A model generated the notes under the pieces. That model was given only the letters and a program-made list of their open reading frames with translations. It did not search any database and was not told the origin of the DNA. Both the position numbers and the translations under genes were made by a program. This document shows, piece after piece, positions 55,147 to 64,000 of a stretch of DNA of 64,000 nt. This stretch comes from Miltoncostaea sp963703045 (lineage in GTDB: Bacteria; Actinomycetota; Thermoleophilia; Miltoncostaeales; Miltoncostaeaceae): NCBI GenBank assembly GCA_963703045.1, contig OY969782.1, forward strand, positions 1,550,001 through 1,614,000. Direction: 5' to 3'. The first letter of the stretch is position 1, and the number at the start of each line of letters is the position of its first letter.

Positions 55147-55599
55147 GTGCCCACCCGGTCCGCCCCGCCCCCTGTCCTGCCCCGGGCACGCGTCCTCCGC
55201 GCGCCGAACATCCGGCGTGCCCGGCGCGACGACTGGCAGCAACTGCTGCGCTTCTGCGTGGTCGGTGCGTCGGGGTATCTCGTCAACCTCGCGGTCTTCT
55301 CGGCGCTGGTCTACGCCCTCGGTGCGCATCACCTGGTGGCCGCCGTCGGCGCCTTCGCCGTGGCCTGGTCAAGCAACTTCGCCTTCAACAAGTTCTGGAC
55401 CTTCCGACGGCACGGGCTTTCGGCGGTGCAGCAGGGGGCGCGGTACCTGGCGGTGAGCCTGGTGGCGCTCGGCCTCAACCTCGCCATGCTCGAGGCGCTC
55501 GTGCGCGGCGGGCTCGCCGAGGTGCCCTCCCAGGCCATCGCGATCGCCGCCGTCATGCCGGTGAACTTCCTGCTCAACCGGCGCTGGTCCTTCCGGTAG
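55147..55599 (+). CDS. GtrA-family membrane protein
   Basis: 150 aa. A basic N-terminus is followed by four TM helices with the family pattern RFCVVGASGYLVNLAVFSALV and FNKFWTFRR; it ends FLLNRRWSFR. GtrA proteins are thought to move lipid-linked sugars across the membrane. Two GT87-like genes follow, so a role in envelope polysaccharide is likely. GTG 55147 is chosen because TACCAT lies 8 nt upstream. Confidence 0.88.
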   Translation: MPTRSAPPPVLPRARVLRAPNIRRARRDDWQQLLRFCVVGASGYLVNLAVFSALVYALGAHHLVAAVGAFAVAWSSNFAFNKFWTFRRHGLSAVQQGARYLAVSLVALGLNLAMLEALVRGGLAEVPSQAIAIAAVMPVNFLLNRRWSFR

Positions 55600-55604
55600 G
55601 TCCG

Positions 55605-57422
55605 ATGGGCGGCCGCCGACGGGTCATGGCGACCCTGCTCGCGGCCCTGACGCTCGGCGTCGCGGCGGGGAGCGCCACCGCGGCCCCCGTGAGCGAGCCC
55701 ACGCCGGCCGAGGCCACCGGCGCCGCGGGCGACCTGGTGCGCGCGGTCGCGGAGAGGGCCATCGAGATCAAGGCCGGCCTCGCCGCGCCCCTGCCGTCGC
55801 GCGAGGCCTCGCTCACCGACGACGAGGTGATCGCGATCGCCGAGACGTCGTCCCGGCTGCGCGACTGGGTCGCCGACCGCGACATCTCGCGCACGGCGGT
55901 CGACTACGACGCGGACGACCGCATCCACACCTACTTCGCCGTGAGCGCGGACGCCGCCGGCGACGAGACCGTCGAGGCGCAGGTGCTCGTCTCGGACGAG
56001 AGCGGCGAGATCACCGAGGTGCGCACCGGCCCCCAGGTCGCGTGGATGATGGCCCGCGGCTACGAGGGCGCGTTCGGGCGCGCCATCAACCGCCCGGCGA
56101 TCTGGCTGGCGCTCTGCGCGCTCTTCCTGCTGCCGCTGCTGCCCGTCGCGCGGCCCGCGCGGCTGCTGTCGATGCGCACGCTCGACCTGCTCGTGCTGCT
56201 CTCGTTCGGCCTCTCGCTCGTGTGGTTCAACCGCGGCGAGGTCTTCACGTCGGTGCCGCTGCAGTACCCGCCGATGATCTACCTGGCGCTGCGCCTGGCC
56301 TGGATCGCCGTCGCCCGCGTCCGCGCGGCCCGCCCCGAGGCGCCCGATCCCCCGGCCGGGCGCCCCCGGCGGCCGGCGCTCGGCAGCTCGGCGCCCACCT
56401 GGCTGCTCGTGAGCCTGCTGGCGCTGACGCTGGCCCTGCGCTTCGGGCTGAACGCCTTCGACTCGAACGTCATCGACGTGGGCTACGCGGGCGTGATCGG
56501 CGCCGACCGGATCGCCCACGGCCAGACGCCCTACGGGACGATGCCGTCCGACTGCGGGGCGTGCGACACCTACGGTCCGCTCAACTACCTGAGCTACGTG
56601 CCGTTCGAGCTGGCCGAGCCCTGGACCGGGACCTGGGACGCCCTGCCCGCCGCGCACGGGGCCGCCACCCTCTTCGACATCCTCTGCATCGCCGGCATGC
56701 TCACCCTCGGGTGGAGGCTGTCCGGCATGCGGCTCGGCGTCGGGCTCGCGCTGGCGTGGTCGGCGTTCCCCTTCACCGGGTTCGCCCTCGCGACCAACTC
56801 CAACGACTCGCTCGTGGCCGCCACGCTGATCTGGGGACTCGTGGTGGCGCGCCATCCGTTCGGACGCGGCATGCTGCTGGGCCTGGCCCTCGCCACGAAG
56901 TTCGCGCCCGCCATCCTGCTGCCGCTCTGGAGCCGGCGCCCCTACCCCCGCCCCGCCCCCGGCCGCACCGTGCTGCCGTTCGCCGCCGGCCTCGGCGCCG
57001 CCGCCGCCCTGACGGGCTGGGTGCTGCTGCTCGACGGGACCGACGGGATCCGCGCGTTCTGGTCGCGTACCATCGGCTACCAGCTCGGACGCGACTCGCC
57101 GTTCTCGATCTGGGGGCAGAACCCCGGGCTGCGGCCGGTGCAGATCGGGTTGATGGTCGTCGTCGCCGCCGCGGCGATCGTCGTCCTGCGGGTGCCGCGC
57201 CGCCTCGACGTGCTGACCATGACCGCGCTCTCGGGTGCGTTGCTGATCGGGATCGAGCTGACCCTGACCCACTGGTTCTACCTCTACATCCCGTGGTTCC
57301 TGCCGTTCGCGCTGGTCGCGATGGTCGTGGAGTGGCCGCCCCCGGTGCGCGCGGCCCCGGCCGGCCCCGGCCCGGCGCGCGCACCCGCCGAGGAGCCGTC
57401 GCCGGTGCCGGTGGCGACGTGA
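55605..57422 (+). CDS. GT87-like polytopic glycosyltransferase with exported N-terminal domain
   Basis: 605 aa. A signal-like segment (1-28) precedes an extracytoplasmic alpha/beta domain (about 30-145). Around ten TM helices follow, with a loop rich in acidic residues and a Cys pair (SDCGACDTYGPLNYL) near 307-313. The TM part resembles mannosyltransferases that use polyprenyl-phosphate sugars. The N-terminal domain is unusual for the family. Start ATG lies 5 nt after the GtrA stop; the stop overlaps the next GTG. Confidence 0.8.
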   Translation: MGGRRRVMATLLAALTLGVAAGSATAAPVSEPTPAEATGAAGDLVRAVAERAIEIKAGLAAPLPSREASLTDDEVIAIAETSSRLRDWVADRDISRTAVDYDADDRIHTYFAVSADAAGDETVEAQVLVSDESGEITEVRTGPQVAWMMARGYEGAFGRAINRPAIWLALCALFLLPLLPVARPARLLSMRTLDLLVLLSFGLSLVWFNRGEVFTSVPLQYPPMIYLALRLAWIAVARVRAARPEAPDPPAGRPRRPALGSSAPTWLLVSLLALTLALRFGLNAFDSNVIDVGYAGVIGADRIAHGQTPYGTMPSDCGACDTYGPLNYLSYVPFELAEPWTGTWDALPAAHGAATLFDILCIAGMLTLGWRLSGMRLGVGLALAWSAFPFTGFALATNSNDSLVAATLIWGLVVARHPFGRGMLLGLALATKFAPAILLPLWSRRPYPRPAPGRTVLPFAAGLGAAAALTGWVLLLDGTDGIRAFWSRTIGYQLGRDSPFSIWGQNPGLRPVQIGLMVVVAAAAIVVLRVPRRLDVLTMTALSGALLIGIELTLTHWFYLYIPWFLPFALVAMVVEWPPPVRAAPAGPGPARAPAEEPSPVPVAT

Positions 57423-58701
57423 GGTCCCGCGCCCTGCTGCCCGCGGGCGCCGTCGCGCTGGCCGTGCTCGTCTGGGCGATCCCGTTGCAGATGGGCGCGT
57501 ACGCCGACGCGGTGATCACCGACATCCCCGTCTACCGCCGCGCCTACGAGGCGATCGCGGCGGGGGCGTCCCGTACGCCGACTTCTCCCTCGAGTACCCC
57601 CCGCTGGCGGGCGGGCTGTTCTGGCTGGCCGGGGTGCTGCCGGGCCCCTACGGCGTCACCTTCTCGATCCTCATGCTGATCGCGCTCTGCGCGACGGTGC
57701 TCGGGGTGATCGCCCTGGCGCGCGAGATCGGGCTCGACGTACGCCACCAGACCCTGGCCGCCGGGCTCACCGCGCTCAGCCCGCTGATGATCGGCAACCT
57801 CGTCGAGACGCGCTTCGACCTCGCCCTCGCCGCCCTGCTGGTCTGGACCCTCTGGGCCGCGGCGGCCGAGAGGTGGCGCCTCGCGTGGGGACTGCTGGCC
57901 GTCGCCACCCTGCTCAAGCTGATCCCGCTCGCCCTCATCCCGGTGCTGGTGATCTGGCACCGCCACCGCGCCGGCAACCGCTCGGCGCTGGCGGGCGCGG
58001 CCGGCAGCCTCGCGACGGTCGCCGTGGCGATGGTCCCGTTCGTGATCCTCTCGCCGTCGGGCACCTGGGACCTGCTCCAGTACCACCTCGACCGCCCGCT
58101 GCAGATCGAGTCGACCGCCTCGGCGTACCTGCTCGGACTCCACGCGCTCGCCGACATCGGCATCACGGTCGAGAACTCGTTCGGCAGCCAGGGGCTCTCG
58201 GGCACCGGCCCGGCCGTCCTGGCCGGACTCTCGACGGTCGCGCTCGTCGTGGTGCTGGCGGCCGTGGCCTGGACCCTCTGGCTCGGGCTCCACCGCGCCC
58301 GCCACCCCGGCGACGCGCGCCTGTTCGTCGCCGCGTGCGCCGCGACCCTCGTCGCCCTGCTCGTCTGCGGCAAGGTGCTCTCGCCGCAGTTCCTCGTCTG
58401 GCTGCTGCCGGTGTGCTTCCTGGTCGCGGGCCGCTACGGCCCGCTGGCCGCGGTGCTGGCGTCGGCCGCCATGCTGCTCACCTTCTCCTACTTCCCGCAC
58501 AACTACTGGGACCTCGTGGCCCTCGAGGACCTGCCCATCGCGGCGCTCGTGCTGCGCGACAGCGTGCTGATCGCGCTGCTGGCGGCCTGCTGGCCGCGGC
58601 CGAGCATCGCGGGGCGCCCGCTCGGACGGGTGCTCGGACGGGGGACCGGCGATCCGCTGCGCGCCGAGAAGGCCGTCGCCGCCCGCTACCTGACCGACTG
58701 A
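57419..58701 (+). CDS. GT87-like membrane glycosyltransferase, frameshifted in this sequence
   Basis: About 427 residues if repaired. The first frame encodes RSRALLPAGAVALAV through IPVYRRAYEAIAAG. The continuation VPYADFSLEYPPLAGGLFWL is in another frame. One G appears to be missing in the G-run at 57562-57566. The remainder has about eight TM helices and matches DUF2029/GT87 proteins, including the EYPP motif at the break. All regions are well preserved, so a sequencing error is likely. GTGA overlap with the previous gene. Confidence 0.8.
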
Positions 58702-58711
58702 GAGCGCCCGA

Positions 58712-58733
58712 CCGCCGGGGCGCGCCCCGGCGG
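58712..58733. terminator. 22-bp perfect palindrome between convergent genes
   Basis: Lies between the glycosyltransferase stop (58701) and the YmdB-like stop (58736); probably a bidirectional terminator. Confidence 0.65.
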
Positions 58734-58735
58734 GC

Positions 58736-59509
58736 TCACCCCTCCAGGCTGAAGGTCGAGATCGCGGTCGCCCGTCCGTCGTCGCCCGCGTCGACGATGG
58801 CCCCCTGCACCAGCACCCCGCCGTCGGCCGGCTCGAAGCGACCGGGCGTCGCGCCGAGGAACCGCCGCAGCACGATCTCGGTGCGCACCCCGATGACCGA
58901 GTCGTGGGGGCCGGTCATCCCGAGATCGGTCAGGTAGGCGGTGCCGCCGCGGAGCAGGCGCGCGTCGGCCGTCTGCACGTGGGTGTGGGTGCCCACCACC
59001 GCGGTCACCCGCCCCGCGAGGTGGTGGCCGAGGGCGATCTTCTCGCTCGTGGCCTCGGCGTGGACGTCGACGAAGACGAACGCGGCCGCGCGCCGTGCCT
59101 GCTCGACGAGGTCGTCGATGACGGCGAAGGGGCTCTGGGCCGCCGTCAGGAAGACCGAGCCCATCACGTTGACCACGCTCACGGGACCCGCCGCGGTCTC
59201 GACCGTGACGATGCCGCGCCCGGGCGCCCGCACCGCGATGTTGGCCGGGCGCAGCATGCGCGGCTCGGCCTCGAGCATCGGGTAGATCTCCGACTTCTGG
59301 AGCGTGTGGTTGCCGCCGGTCAGCACGTTGACGCCCGCCTCGAGCAGATCGCGCGCCTGCCGGGGCGAGGTGCCGGCGCCGGCCGCCGCGTTCTCGGCGT
59401 TGACGATCACGATGTCGGGGGCGTGCTCGGCCCGCAGCCCGGGCAGGGCCGCCAGCAGGGCGCGCATGCCCACGCCGCCCACCACGTCGCCCACCAGGAT
59501 CGCCCGCAT
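58736..59509 (-). CDS. YmdB-family metallophosphoesterase
   Basis: 257 aa. Metal ligands of the family are visible: Asp8 in VGDVVG, Glu39 in NAENAA, Asn67/His68 in GGNHTL, His in DVHAEATSEK and the GTHTHVQT motif. YmdB is a 2',3'-cyclic nucleotide phosphodiesterase that affects RNA decay and multicellular behaviour in Bacillus. The ATG follows TAGGCT by 8 nt, so leaderless. The LytM-like gene lies upstream on the same strand with its own box. Confidence 0.9.
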   Translation of the reverse strand: MRAILVGDVVGGVGMRALLAALPGLRAEHAPDIVIVNAENAAAGAGTSPRQARDLLEAGVNVLTGGNHTLQKSEIYPMLEAEPRMLRPANIAVRAPGRGIVTVETAAGPVSVVNVMGSVFLTAAQSPFAVIDDLVEQARRAAAFVFVDVHAEATSEKIALGHHLAGRVTAVVGTHTHVQTADARLLRGGTAYLTDLGMTGPHDSVIGVRTEIVLRRFLGATPGRFEPADGGVLVQGAIVDAGDDGRATAISTFSLEG

Positions 59510-59517
59510 GGGGCCGG

Positions 59518-59523
59518 AGCCTA
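59518..59523 (-). promoter_or_regulatory. -10 box TAGGCT, leaderless promoter of the YmdB-like gene
   Basis: 8 nt from ATG 59509 on the minus strand. Confidence 0.55.
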
Positions 59524-59537
59524 CCCGCGCCCGGCGC

Positions 59538-60284
59538 TCAGAGGATCAGCGCGGCCTCGGTCCGGAGCAGCTCGAGGTTGACGTGGTTGCCGTCGTCGGC
59601 CGTGAAGCGCGACAGCTCCTGCTCGGCCACGCTCGAGAAGTCGTGCACCCGGCCGAGCACCGTCACGCCGGCGCGCACCGGCTGGCCGACGCTCGGCCGC
59701 GCCCCGGCCGCCGGGTCGGTGATGTGGGTCATGCGCAGCACCAGCCCGCTCGCGGCCACCGCGGGGGTGATGGTGATCTCGTAGCCCTCGATCTTCCCGA
59801 ACACGGTGTAGTTGGTGACGCCGGCGATGACGCCGTCGACCGGGGCGTAGACCGTCGTGCCGGCGGGTGCGCCCACCGAGAGGCCGGCGGTGTCCGGGCC
59901 GACCCGGTCGCTGCGCGGGGCCTGGTGGATGCGCAGGGCGCCGGACGAGTCCATCGCGATGCCGGAGGGGTCGTCGATCGCGTGGAACGCGGCGGCCGTC
60001 ACCCTGTCGGGATCGACCGGGATGTGCACCTGCACGCCCTCGGCGCGCGCGATCACCAGCTCGGGCGGCCGGGCGCCGGTGCCGAGGTCGGGCGTGGCGA
60101 CGGGGGAGGCGAGCGGACCGGCGGCCTCGGGGCCGCCGCCCATCACGCCGAGCACGAGCGCGAGCACGGCGACGACCACCACGGGGATGGCGGCCGAGAC
60201 GATGGCGCGGCGATCCCGCCGGAGGGCACGGCGCTGTCGGGCGCTGCGCCGGCCGGCGAGCTGCTCCCTGCTGAGGGGCGGCAT
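59538..60284 (-). CDS. Membrane-anchored LytM/M23-like protein, probably non-catalytic
   Basis: 248 aa. A basic cytoplasmic start is followed by one TM (about 29-48) and an outer domain with GTTVYAPVDGVIAGV, typical of a lysostaphin-type M23 fold. The metal motifs HxxxD and HxH are not found; only MTHITD and GNHVNLE remain. It is therefore probably a degenerate regulator of wall hydrolases. ATG follows TACTCT by 8 nt. Confidence 0.72.
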   Translation of the reverse strand: MPPLSREQLAGRRSARQRRALRRDRRAIVSAAIPVVVVAVLALVLGVMGGGPEAAGPLASPVATPDLGTGARPPELVIARAEGVQVHIPVDPDRVTAAAFHAIDDPSGIAMDSSGALRIHQAPRSDRVGPDTAGLSVGAPAGTTVYAPVDGVIAGVTNYTVFGKIEGYEITITPAVAASGLVLRMTHITDPAAGARPSVGQPVRAGVTVLGRVHDFSSVAEQELSRFTADDGNHVNLELLRTEAALIL

Positions 60285-60292
60285 AGCGCGGG

Positions 60293-60298
60293 AGAGTA
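60293..60298 (-). promoter_or_regulatory. -10 box TACTCT, leaderless promoter of the LytM-like gene
   Basis: 8 nt from ATG 60284 on the minus strand. Confidence 0.55.
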
Positions 60299-60375
60299 GC
60301 CGACCACCGGGGGGCCGTGCCAGGGCCGCACCCGCCGCGCGGCCCCCATGGGCGGCCGGGTCGCTCGGGAGGCCC

Positions 60376-60381
60376 TAAGAT
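60376..60381 (+). promoter_or_regulatory. -10 box TAAGAT, leaderless promoter of the AI-2E-family gene
   Basis: 7 nt from ATG 60389. An in-frame ATG at 60380 overlaps the box itself and so is unlikely as the start. Confidence 0.6.
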
Positions 60382-60388
60382 GGCCGGG

Positions 60389-61600
60389 ATGAGCGGGCCC
60401 GTCGCCCACCAGCCCGCCTGGGTGAAGCTCGTGGCCACGGCGGCGATCCTCGCGATCGCCTGGATCCTCGGGCAGACGCTCGGCCGGGTCCTCCTGGTGT
60501 TCGCGATCTCCACGATCGTGGCGCTGCTTCTCAACCCGCTCGTGCGGGTGCTCCGCCGCCTGCGCATCCCGCGGGGACTCGCCGTGCTGATGGTGTTCGT
60601 GGGCTTCGCGGCCGTCGGCGCCGTCGCCGTCTTCCTGGTGATCTCCCCGGTGCGGACGCAGGTCGAGGAGATCCAGCAGAACCTCCCCGCCTACACCGAC
60701 CAGGCCGAGCGACAGGCCGCCGAGCTGCAGACGTTCTTCGACGATCGCGGCATCGACGTCGACGTCAAGGCGCGCGCCGACTCCTTCCTGGCCGGGCTGC
60801 AGGAGCGGGCGTCCGAGGCCGCCGACAACGTCCTCACGTACAGCCTCGACGTGCTCGGCATCCTCGTGACGGCGATCATCATCCTCGTGGCGAGCATCTA
60901 CATGCTGCTCGACGCGCCTCGCATCCTGCGCTTCACCGGGCAGATCGGGGGCCCCGACACCGCGGCCTTCCTGCGGCGGGTCGAGTCGACCCTGACCCAG
61001 TACGTCAAGGCCCAGCTCCTCATCTCGCTCATCATCGGCACCAGCGCCGGGGTCGTGCTGTGGATCTACGGCGTCACCGGGCTGTTCCCGCTCGGTGCGA
61101 CGTTCGCCGTCGCCTTCACCGCGTGGGTCTTCGTCATGGAGTTCGTGCCCTACCTCGGCCCGATCCTCGGCGCCGTGCCGCCGGTGCTGCTGGCCCTCTT
61201 CACCTCGCCCCTCGCCGCGCTGTGGGTGGTCATCGCGTTCGTCGCCATCCACCAGCTCGAGGGGCACATCGTGGTGCCCAAGCTCATGGGGTCGGCCGTG
61301 GGCGTGCACCCCCTGGTGGTGATCTTCGGCCTGCTGATCGGCGAGCACCTGGCCGGCGTGGTGGGCGTGCTGATCGCGATCCCCGTGGTCGTCATCGTCA
61401 AGGAGGCCGTCACCTTCGTGAGCGCCCGGCTCGGGGAGGGCGCGGTCGCCGTCGCGACCGACCCCGGCGGCCAGGACCTCGCGCCCCGCGGGTCGGCGCC
61501 CCCGGGCTCGGCCCCCGCGCCGCCCGCGCCCCCGCCGCCGTCGCCGCGCGGGGCACCCGCCGCCATCGGCGACCCGGCACGGATGCGGAACCCCGGGTGA
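60389..61600 (+). CDS. AI-2E transporter family permease (UPF0118)
   Basis: 403 aa. About eight TM helices with a soluble helical insert (about 90-150) between TM3 and TM4, and the family segment VPYLGPILGAVPPVLLAL near 253. C-terminal HIVVPKLMGSAVGVHPLVVI is characteristic. The last 55 residues are Pro/Ala-rich. Members include Na+/H+ antiporters as well as the AI-2 exporter TqsA, so the substrate is open. The stop overlaps the ABC ATPase GTG. Confidence 0.9.
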   Translation: MSGPVAHQPAWVKLVATAAILAIAWILGQTLGRVLLVFAISTIVALLLNPLVRVLRRLRIPRGLAVLMVFVGFAAVGAVAVFLVISPVRTQVEEIQQNLPAYTDQAERQAAELQTFFDDRGIDVDVKARADSFLAGLQERASEAADNVLTYSLDVLGILVTAIIILVASIYMLLDAPRILRFTGQIGGPDTAAFLRRVESTLTQYVKAQLLISLIIGTSAGVVLWIYGVTGLFPLGATFAVAFTAWVFVMEFVPYLGPILGAVPPVLLALFTSPLAALWVVIAFVAIHQLEGHIVVPKLMGSAVGVHPLVVIFGLLIGEHLAGVVGVLIAIPVVVIVKEAVTFVSARLGEGAVAVATDPGGQDLAPRGSAPPGSAPAPPAPPPPSPRGAPAAIGDPARMRNPG

Positions 61601-62346
61601 CGGGCGTCGCCAACGGCGCGCCCGTGCTCGTGGCGCGCGGGCTCGGCCGCGCCTACCGGGGCGTCGTGGCCCTCGCGGGGGTCGATCTCGACCTGGGCGG
61701 CGGCGAGTCGGTGGCGCTGTTGGGGCCGAACGGCGCCGGCAAGACGACCCTGCTGACCATCCTCGCGGGCGTGACCCGCCGCGACGACGGCTCGGTCTCC
61801 TGGGCCCCCGGGGTGGCGCCGCGGGTCGGGTGGGTGCCCCAGCGGCCGGCCCTCTACGGGCGGCTGACCGTGCGCGAGAACCTCGCGTTGTTCGCCGGCC
61901 TCGAGGGCGCCGGTGATCCACGGGCGATGGCCGACGAGCTGATCGGCCGCGCCGACCTGGGCACCTTCGCCGACCGCCCGGCGGCCGAGCTGTCGACGGG
62001 CACGGTGCAGCGGCTCAACCTCGCGGTGGCGCTCGCCGGTCGCCCGAGTGCGCTGCTGCTCGACGAGCCGACGGCGACGCTGAGCCCCGACCAGCGCCGG
62101 CGCCTGTGGTCGTGGCTCGACGAGATGCGCGCCGACGGCCTGGCGCTCCTCTTCTCGACGCAGTCGGTCGACGAGGCGATGCGCCACGGCGACCGGCTCG
62201 TGATCCTGGTGGCCGGACACCTCGTGTTCTCTGGCACGGCGGGCCGGCTGACGGCCGCGCACGGCGTCGGCTCCGGGGAGGGCCCCGAGGCCGCCGAGAG
62301 CGCCTTCATGCGGCTGGTCGCGCGCGAGGGCGGGACCGAGTCGTGA
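61597..62346 (+). CDS. ABC transporter ATP-binding protein
   Basis: 249 aa. Walker A GPNGAGKTTLL near 44, Q-loop VPQRP, signature ELSTGTVQRLNLA (a variant of LSGGQ) near 129, Walker B ALLLDEPTATL, and the switch His replaced by Gln in FSTQSVDEA. It forms an exporter with the permease encoded next (GTGA overlap). Substrate unknown. Confidence 0.9.
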   Translation: MTGVANGAPVLVARGLGRAYRGVVALAGVDLDLGGGESVALLGPNGAGKTTLLTILAGVTRRDDGSVSWAPGVAPRVGWVPQRPALYGRLTVRENLALFAGLEGAGDPRAMADELIGRADLGTFADRPAAELSTGTVQRLNLAVALAGRPSALLLDEPTATLSPDQRRRLWSWLDEMRADGLALLFSTQSVDEAMRHGDRLVILVAGHLVFSGTAGRLTAAHGVGSGEGPEAAESAFMRLVAREGGTES

Positions 62347-63686
62347 GGGCCGCCCTGCTCCTGCTGCGCAAGGACCTGCGGCTGCTGGTGCGCACGCCCG
62401 CCCTGCTGCTCGTGCTGGTCGCGTACCCGATCCTCGTCGCCGTGCTCGTCGCCCTCGCGCTGCAGAGCGACGAGCGGCGGCCCGACGTCGCGCTGGTCAA
62501 CCTCGACACCTCCGGGCGCTCGGTGCAGGTGGGCGAGCGGCGGCTGTCGATCGACGACTACGTCGCGCGCCTGTCCGAGGACGTCAACGTGCGCGAGCTC
62601 GACGCGGCGACGGCGGCCGACGCCCTCGACGCGGGCCGGGTCAGCGCCGTGCTCACGATCCCCGAGGGGTTCATCGCCGACCTGCAGTCGGGGGTGCGCC
62701 AGCCCGCGCTGCGCATCCAGGCGAGCCGCCGGTCGCCGATCGAGTCGGACGCCATCGTCGGCAGCCTGCAGGCCGCCGTCTTCCGCCTCAACCAGAGCCT
62801 CGCCGTCGGTTACGTCGACCAGGTGCTCCAGCTGGTCGCGCTCGTGACCGAGGGCGGCGAGATCGGCGTCTTCGGCCGCACCGGCGACGCCCTCGGGCTG
62901 CGGGCGAGCCGCCAGCTCGTGCTCGACGTCCAGGAGCGCCTGAGGGCGACGGGCCAGGCGGCCTCCGCCGCCGACCTCGACCCGCTGATCGTCTTCATCG
63001 ACGAGACGGGGCGCAACCTCGACCTCGCCAAGCCGGCGGCCAATGCGATCCGCGCGCCGATCGAGCTGCAGGTCGCCGAGGGCGCGTCCGGCCGCGAGCC
63101 GCTGTCGGCCTTCGGCTTCGCCGGCGCGCTCCTCGTGAGCATCGGCCTCGCGGGCGTGCTGCTCGCCGCGGCCGCCATGTCGGCCGAGCGCGAGGACCAC
63201 GTGCTGGTGCGCCTCGGGAGGGGGCTGGTCTCGGCGCCGGCGCTCGTCGCCGAGAAGATGGTCTTCACGGCCCTCGCCGCGTTGGTGATCGGCCTCGCGC
63301 TGCTGGCGGGCGTGGGCGCCTTCACGTCGCTCGCCGTCGGGCGCTGGGGGCTCTGGCTGGCCACGCTCGCCCTCGCGGGGTTGGCGTTCGGAGCGCTCGG
63401 CGTGCTCGCGGGGGCGCTCGCGCGGGAGACGCGCACCGGTCTGCTGGCGGCCCTGATGCTGTCGCTGCCCCTGCTGGCGCTCGGCCTGCTTCCGAACGCC
63501 CCCGTGGCCGATGCGGTCTCCCGGGTCGTCCCGTTCGGGCCGGCATTCGACGCCTTCCAGACGCTCCTGGTCGAGCCGAGCGTGTCCGGGGGCGAGCTGG
63601 CGCTGACGCTCGGCCACCTGGCCCTGCTGGCCGCGGTCTTCGGCGCCCTGGCGACCCTCGTCGTGCGCCGCAGGGCCATGGCCTAG
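62343..63686 (+). CDS. ABC-2 type permease
   Basis: 447 aa. TM1 at about 16-38, a large extracytoplasmic domain (about 40-245), then five TM helices in the C-terminal half, the ABC-2 arrangement. Start GTG overlaps the ATPase stop, giving a two-gene exporter. The outer domain and overall plan resemble YhgE/Pip or drug/lipid exporters. Confidence 0.87.
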   Translation: MRAALLLLRKDLRLLVRTPALLLVLVAYPILVAVLVALALQSDERRPDVALVNLDTSGRSVQVGERRLSIDDYVARLSEDVNVRELDAATAADALDAGRVSAVLTIPEGFIADLQSGVRQPALRIQASRRSPIESDAIVGSLQAAVFRLNQSLAVGYVDQVLQLVALVTEGGEIGVFGRTGDALGLRASRQLVLDVQERLRATGQAASAADLDPLIVFIDETGRNLDLAKPAANAIRAPIELQVAEGASGREPLSAFGFAGALLVSIGLAGVLLAAAAMSAEREDHVLVRLGRGLVSAPALVAEKMVFTALAALVIGLALLAGVGAFTSLAVGRWGLWLATLALAGLAFGALGVLAGALARETRTGLLAALMLSLPLLALGLLPNAPVADAVSRVVPFGPAFDAFQTLLVEPSVSGGELALTLGHLALLAAVFGALATLVVRRRAMA

Positions 63687-63696
63687 CCGACCGGCG

Positions 63697-63702
63697 TACG
63701 GT
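63697..63702 (+). promoter_or_regulatory. -10 box TACGGT of the YdcZ-like gene
   Basis: Gives a leader of about 20 nt carrying GGAGG (63718-63722), 6 nt before GTG 63729. Confidence 0.5.
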
Positions 63703-63728
63703 CACGCGACCCGACCCGGAGGGCTCCC

Positions 63729-64000
63729 GTGACCCGTCTCGCCTACTCCCTGCTGCCGCTGGTGGGCGGCGCCATGATCGCCGCGCAGGCGCCCGTCAAC
63801 GCGCGGCTGCGCCTGGTGCTCGGCAGCCAGTTCGGCAGCGCCGTGATCTCGTTCGGCACCGGCCTGGTGCTGCTGATCGGCGCCCTCCTCGTCACGGCGC
63901 AGGGTCCGAGCCTCGCCGCGGTCGGCACCGGTCCCTGGTGGGCGTACCTCGGGGGGCTCTTCGGCGCGGTGTTCGTCGTCGCGACGCTCGTGGCCTCGCC
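63729..64000 (+). CDS. DMT/YdcZ-family (DUF606) transporter, 3' end outside window
   Basis: 90 codons are present. MTRLAYSLLPLVGGAMIAAQAPVNARLRLVLGS with the following FGSAVISFGTGLVLLIGALL is the first-repeat pattern of DUF606, a membrane family with five TM helices. The window ends inside TM3. Start GTG fixed by GGAGG. Confidence 0.82.
   Translation, partial: MTRLAYSLLPLVGGAMIAAQAPVNARLRLVLGSQFGSAVISFGTGLVLLIGALLVTAQGPSLAAVGTGPWWAYLGGLFGAVFVVATLVAS

Overview
The window reads as a stretch of ordinary chromosome from a very GC-rich actinobacterium. The -10 boxes are of the TAnnnT type, the proteins are rich in Ala, Arg and Gly, and GTGA/ATGA gene overlaps are frequent. A deep-branching class such as Thermoleophilia would fit, but no rRNA or marker here proves it. 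I see no prophage, insertion sequence, CRISPR array, tRNA or rRNA. Coding density is close to complete, with no gene-free stretch above 300 bases.

Layout. (1) 1-13.5 kb: a de novo purine cluster, purD-purB-purC-purS-purQ-purL-purF, then a convergent flavin oxidase, then purM-purN-purH and a coupled SRPBCC gene. Only the AIR carboxylase step (purE/purK) is missing. (2) 13.5-19.5 kb: an exported S1-type protease, alanine dehydrogenase, a CtpE-like P-type ATPase, and dsbA-dsbB on the other strand. (3) 19.6-26.7 kb: a tightly coupled nurA-herA-sbcD-sbcC operon, the gene set archaea use for DNA-end resection. (4) 26.7-31.8 kb: a small monooxygenase-like protein, an MFS transporter, an S9 peptidase and a receptor Ser/Thr kinase. 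(5) 31.8-40.5 kb: fatty-acid genes fabD-fabG-KAS-KAS, a small membrane protein, then metH and a PIN protein. (6) 40.5-52.8 kb: two LuxR regulators, cupin, VOC, permease, pckA, SnoaL-like, enoyl-CoA hydratase, ketopantoate reductase, and two tandem secreted paralogues. (7) 52.8-64 kb: D-Ala-D-Ala ligase with an aminotransferase, GtrA and two GT87-like membrane proteins, a YmdB phosphodiesterase, a LytM-like protein, an AI-2E permease, an ABC-2 exporter and a truncated YdcZ-type transporter.

Gene expression is the most unusual aspect. Sixteen first genes (one of them a 7-codon leader ORF) have a TAnnnT box ending only 6-9 nt before the start codon, so their mRNAs are probably leaderless. Internal genes are instead linked by NTGA overlaps with Shine-Dalgarno sites. 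At six places the only start codon that gives a complete protein is non-standard: CTG for the P-type ATPase, sbcC, the MFS transporter, fabD and ketopantoate reductase, and ATA for purQ. Each has a purine-rich ribosome site upstream. Two genes (fabD and a GT87-like protein) carry single-base deletions in G/C runs, which look more like sequencing errors than decay. Several convergent gene pairs are separated by perfect GC palindromes that look like bidirectional terminators without U-tracts.
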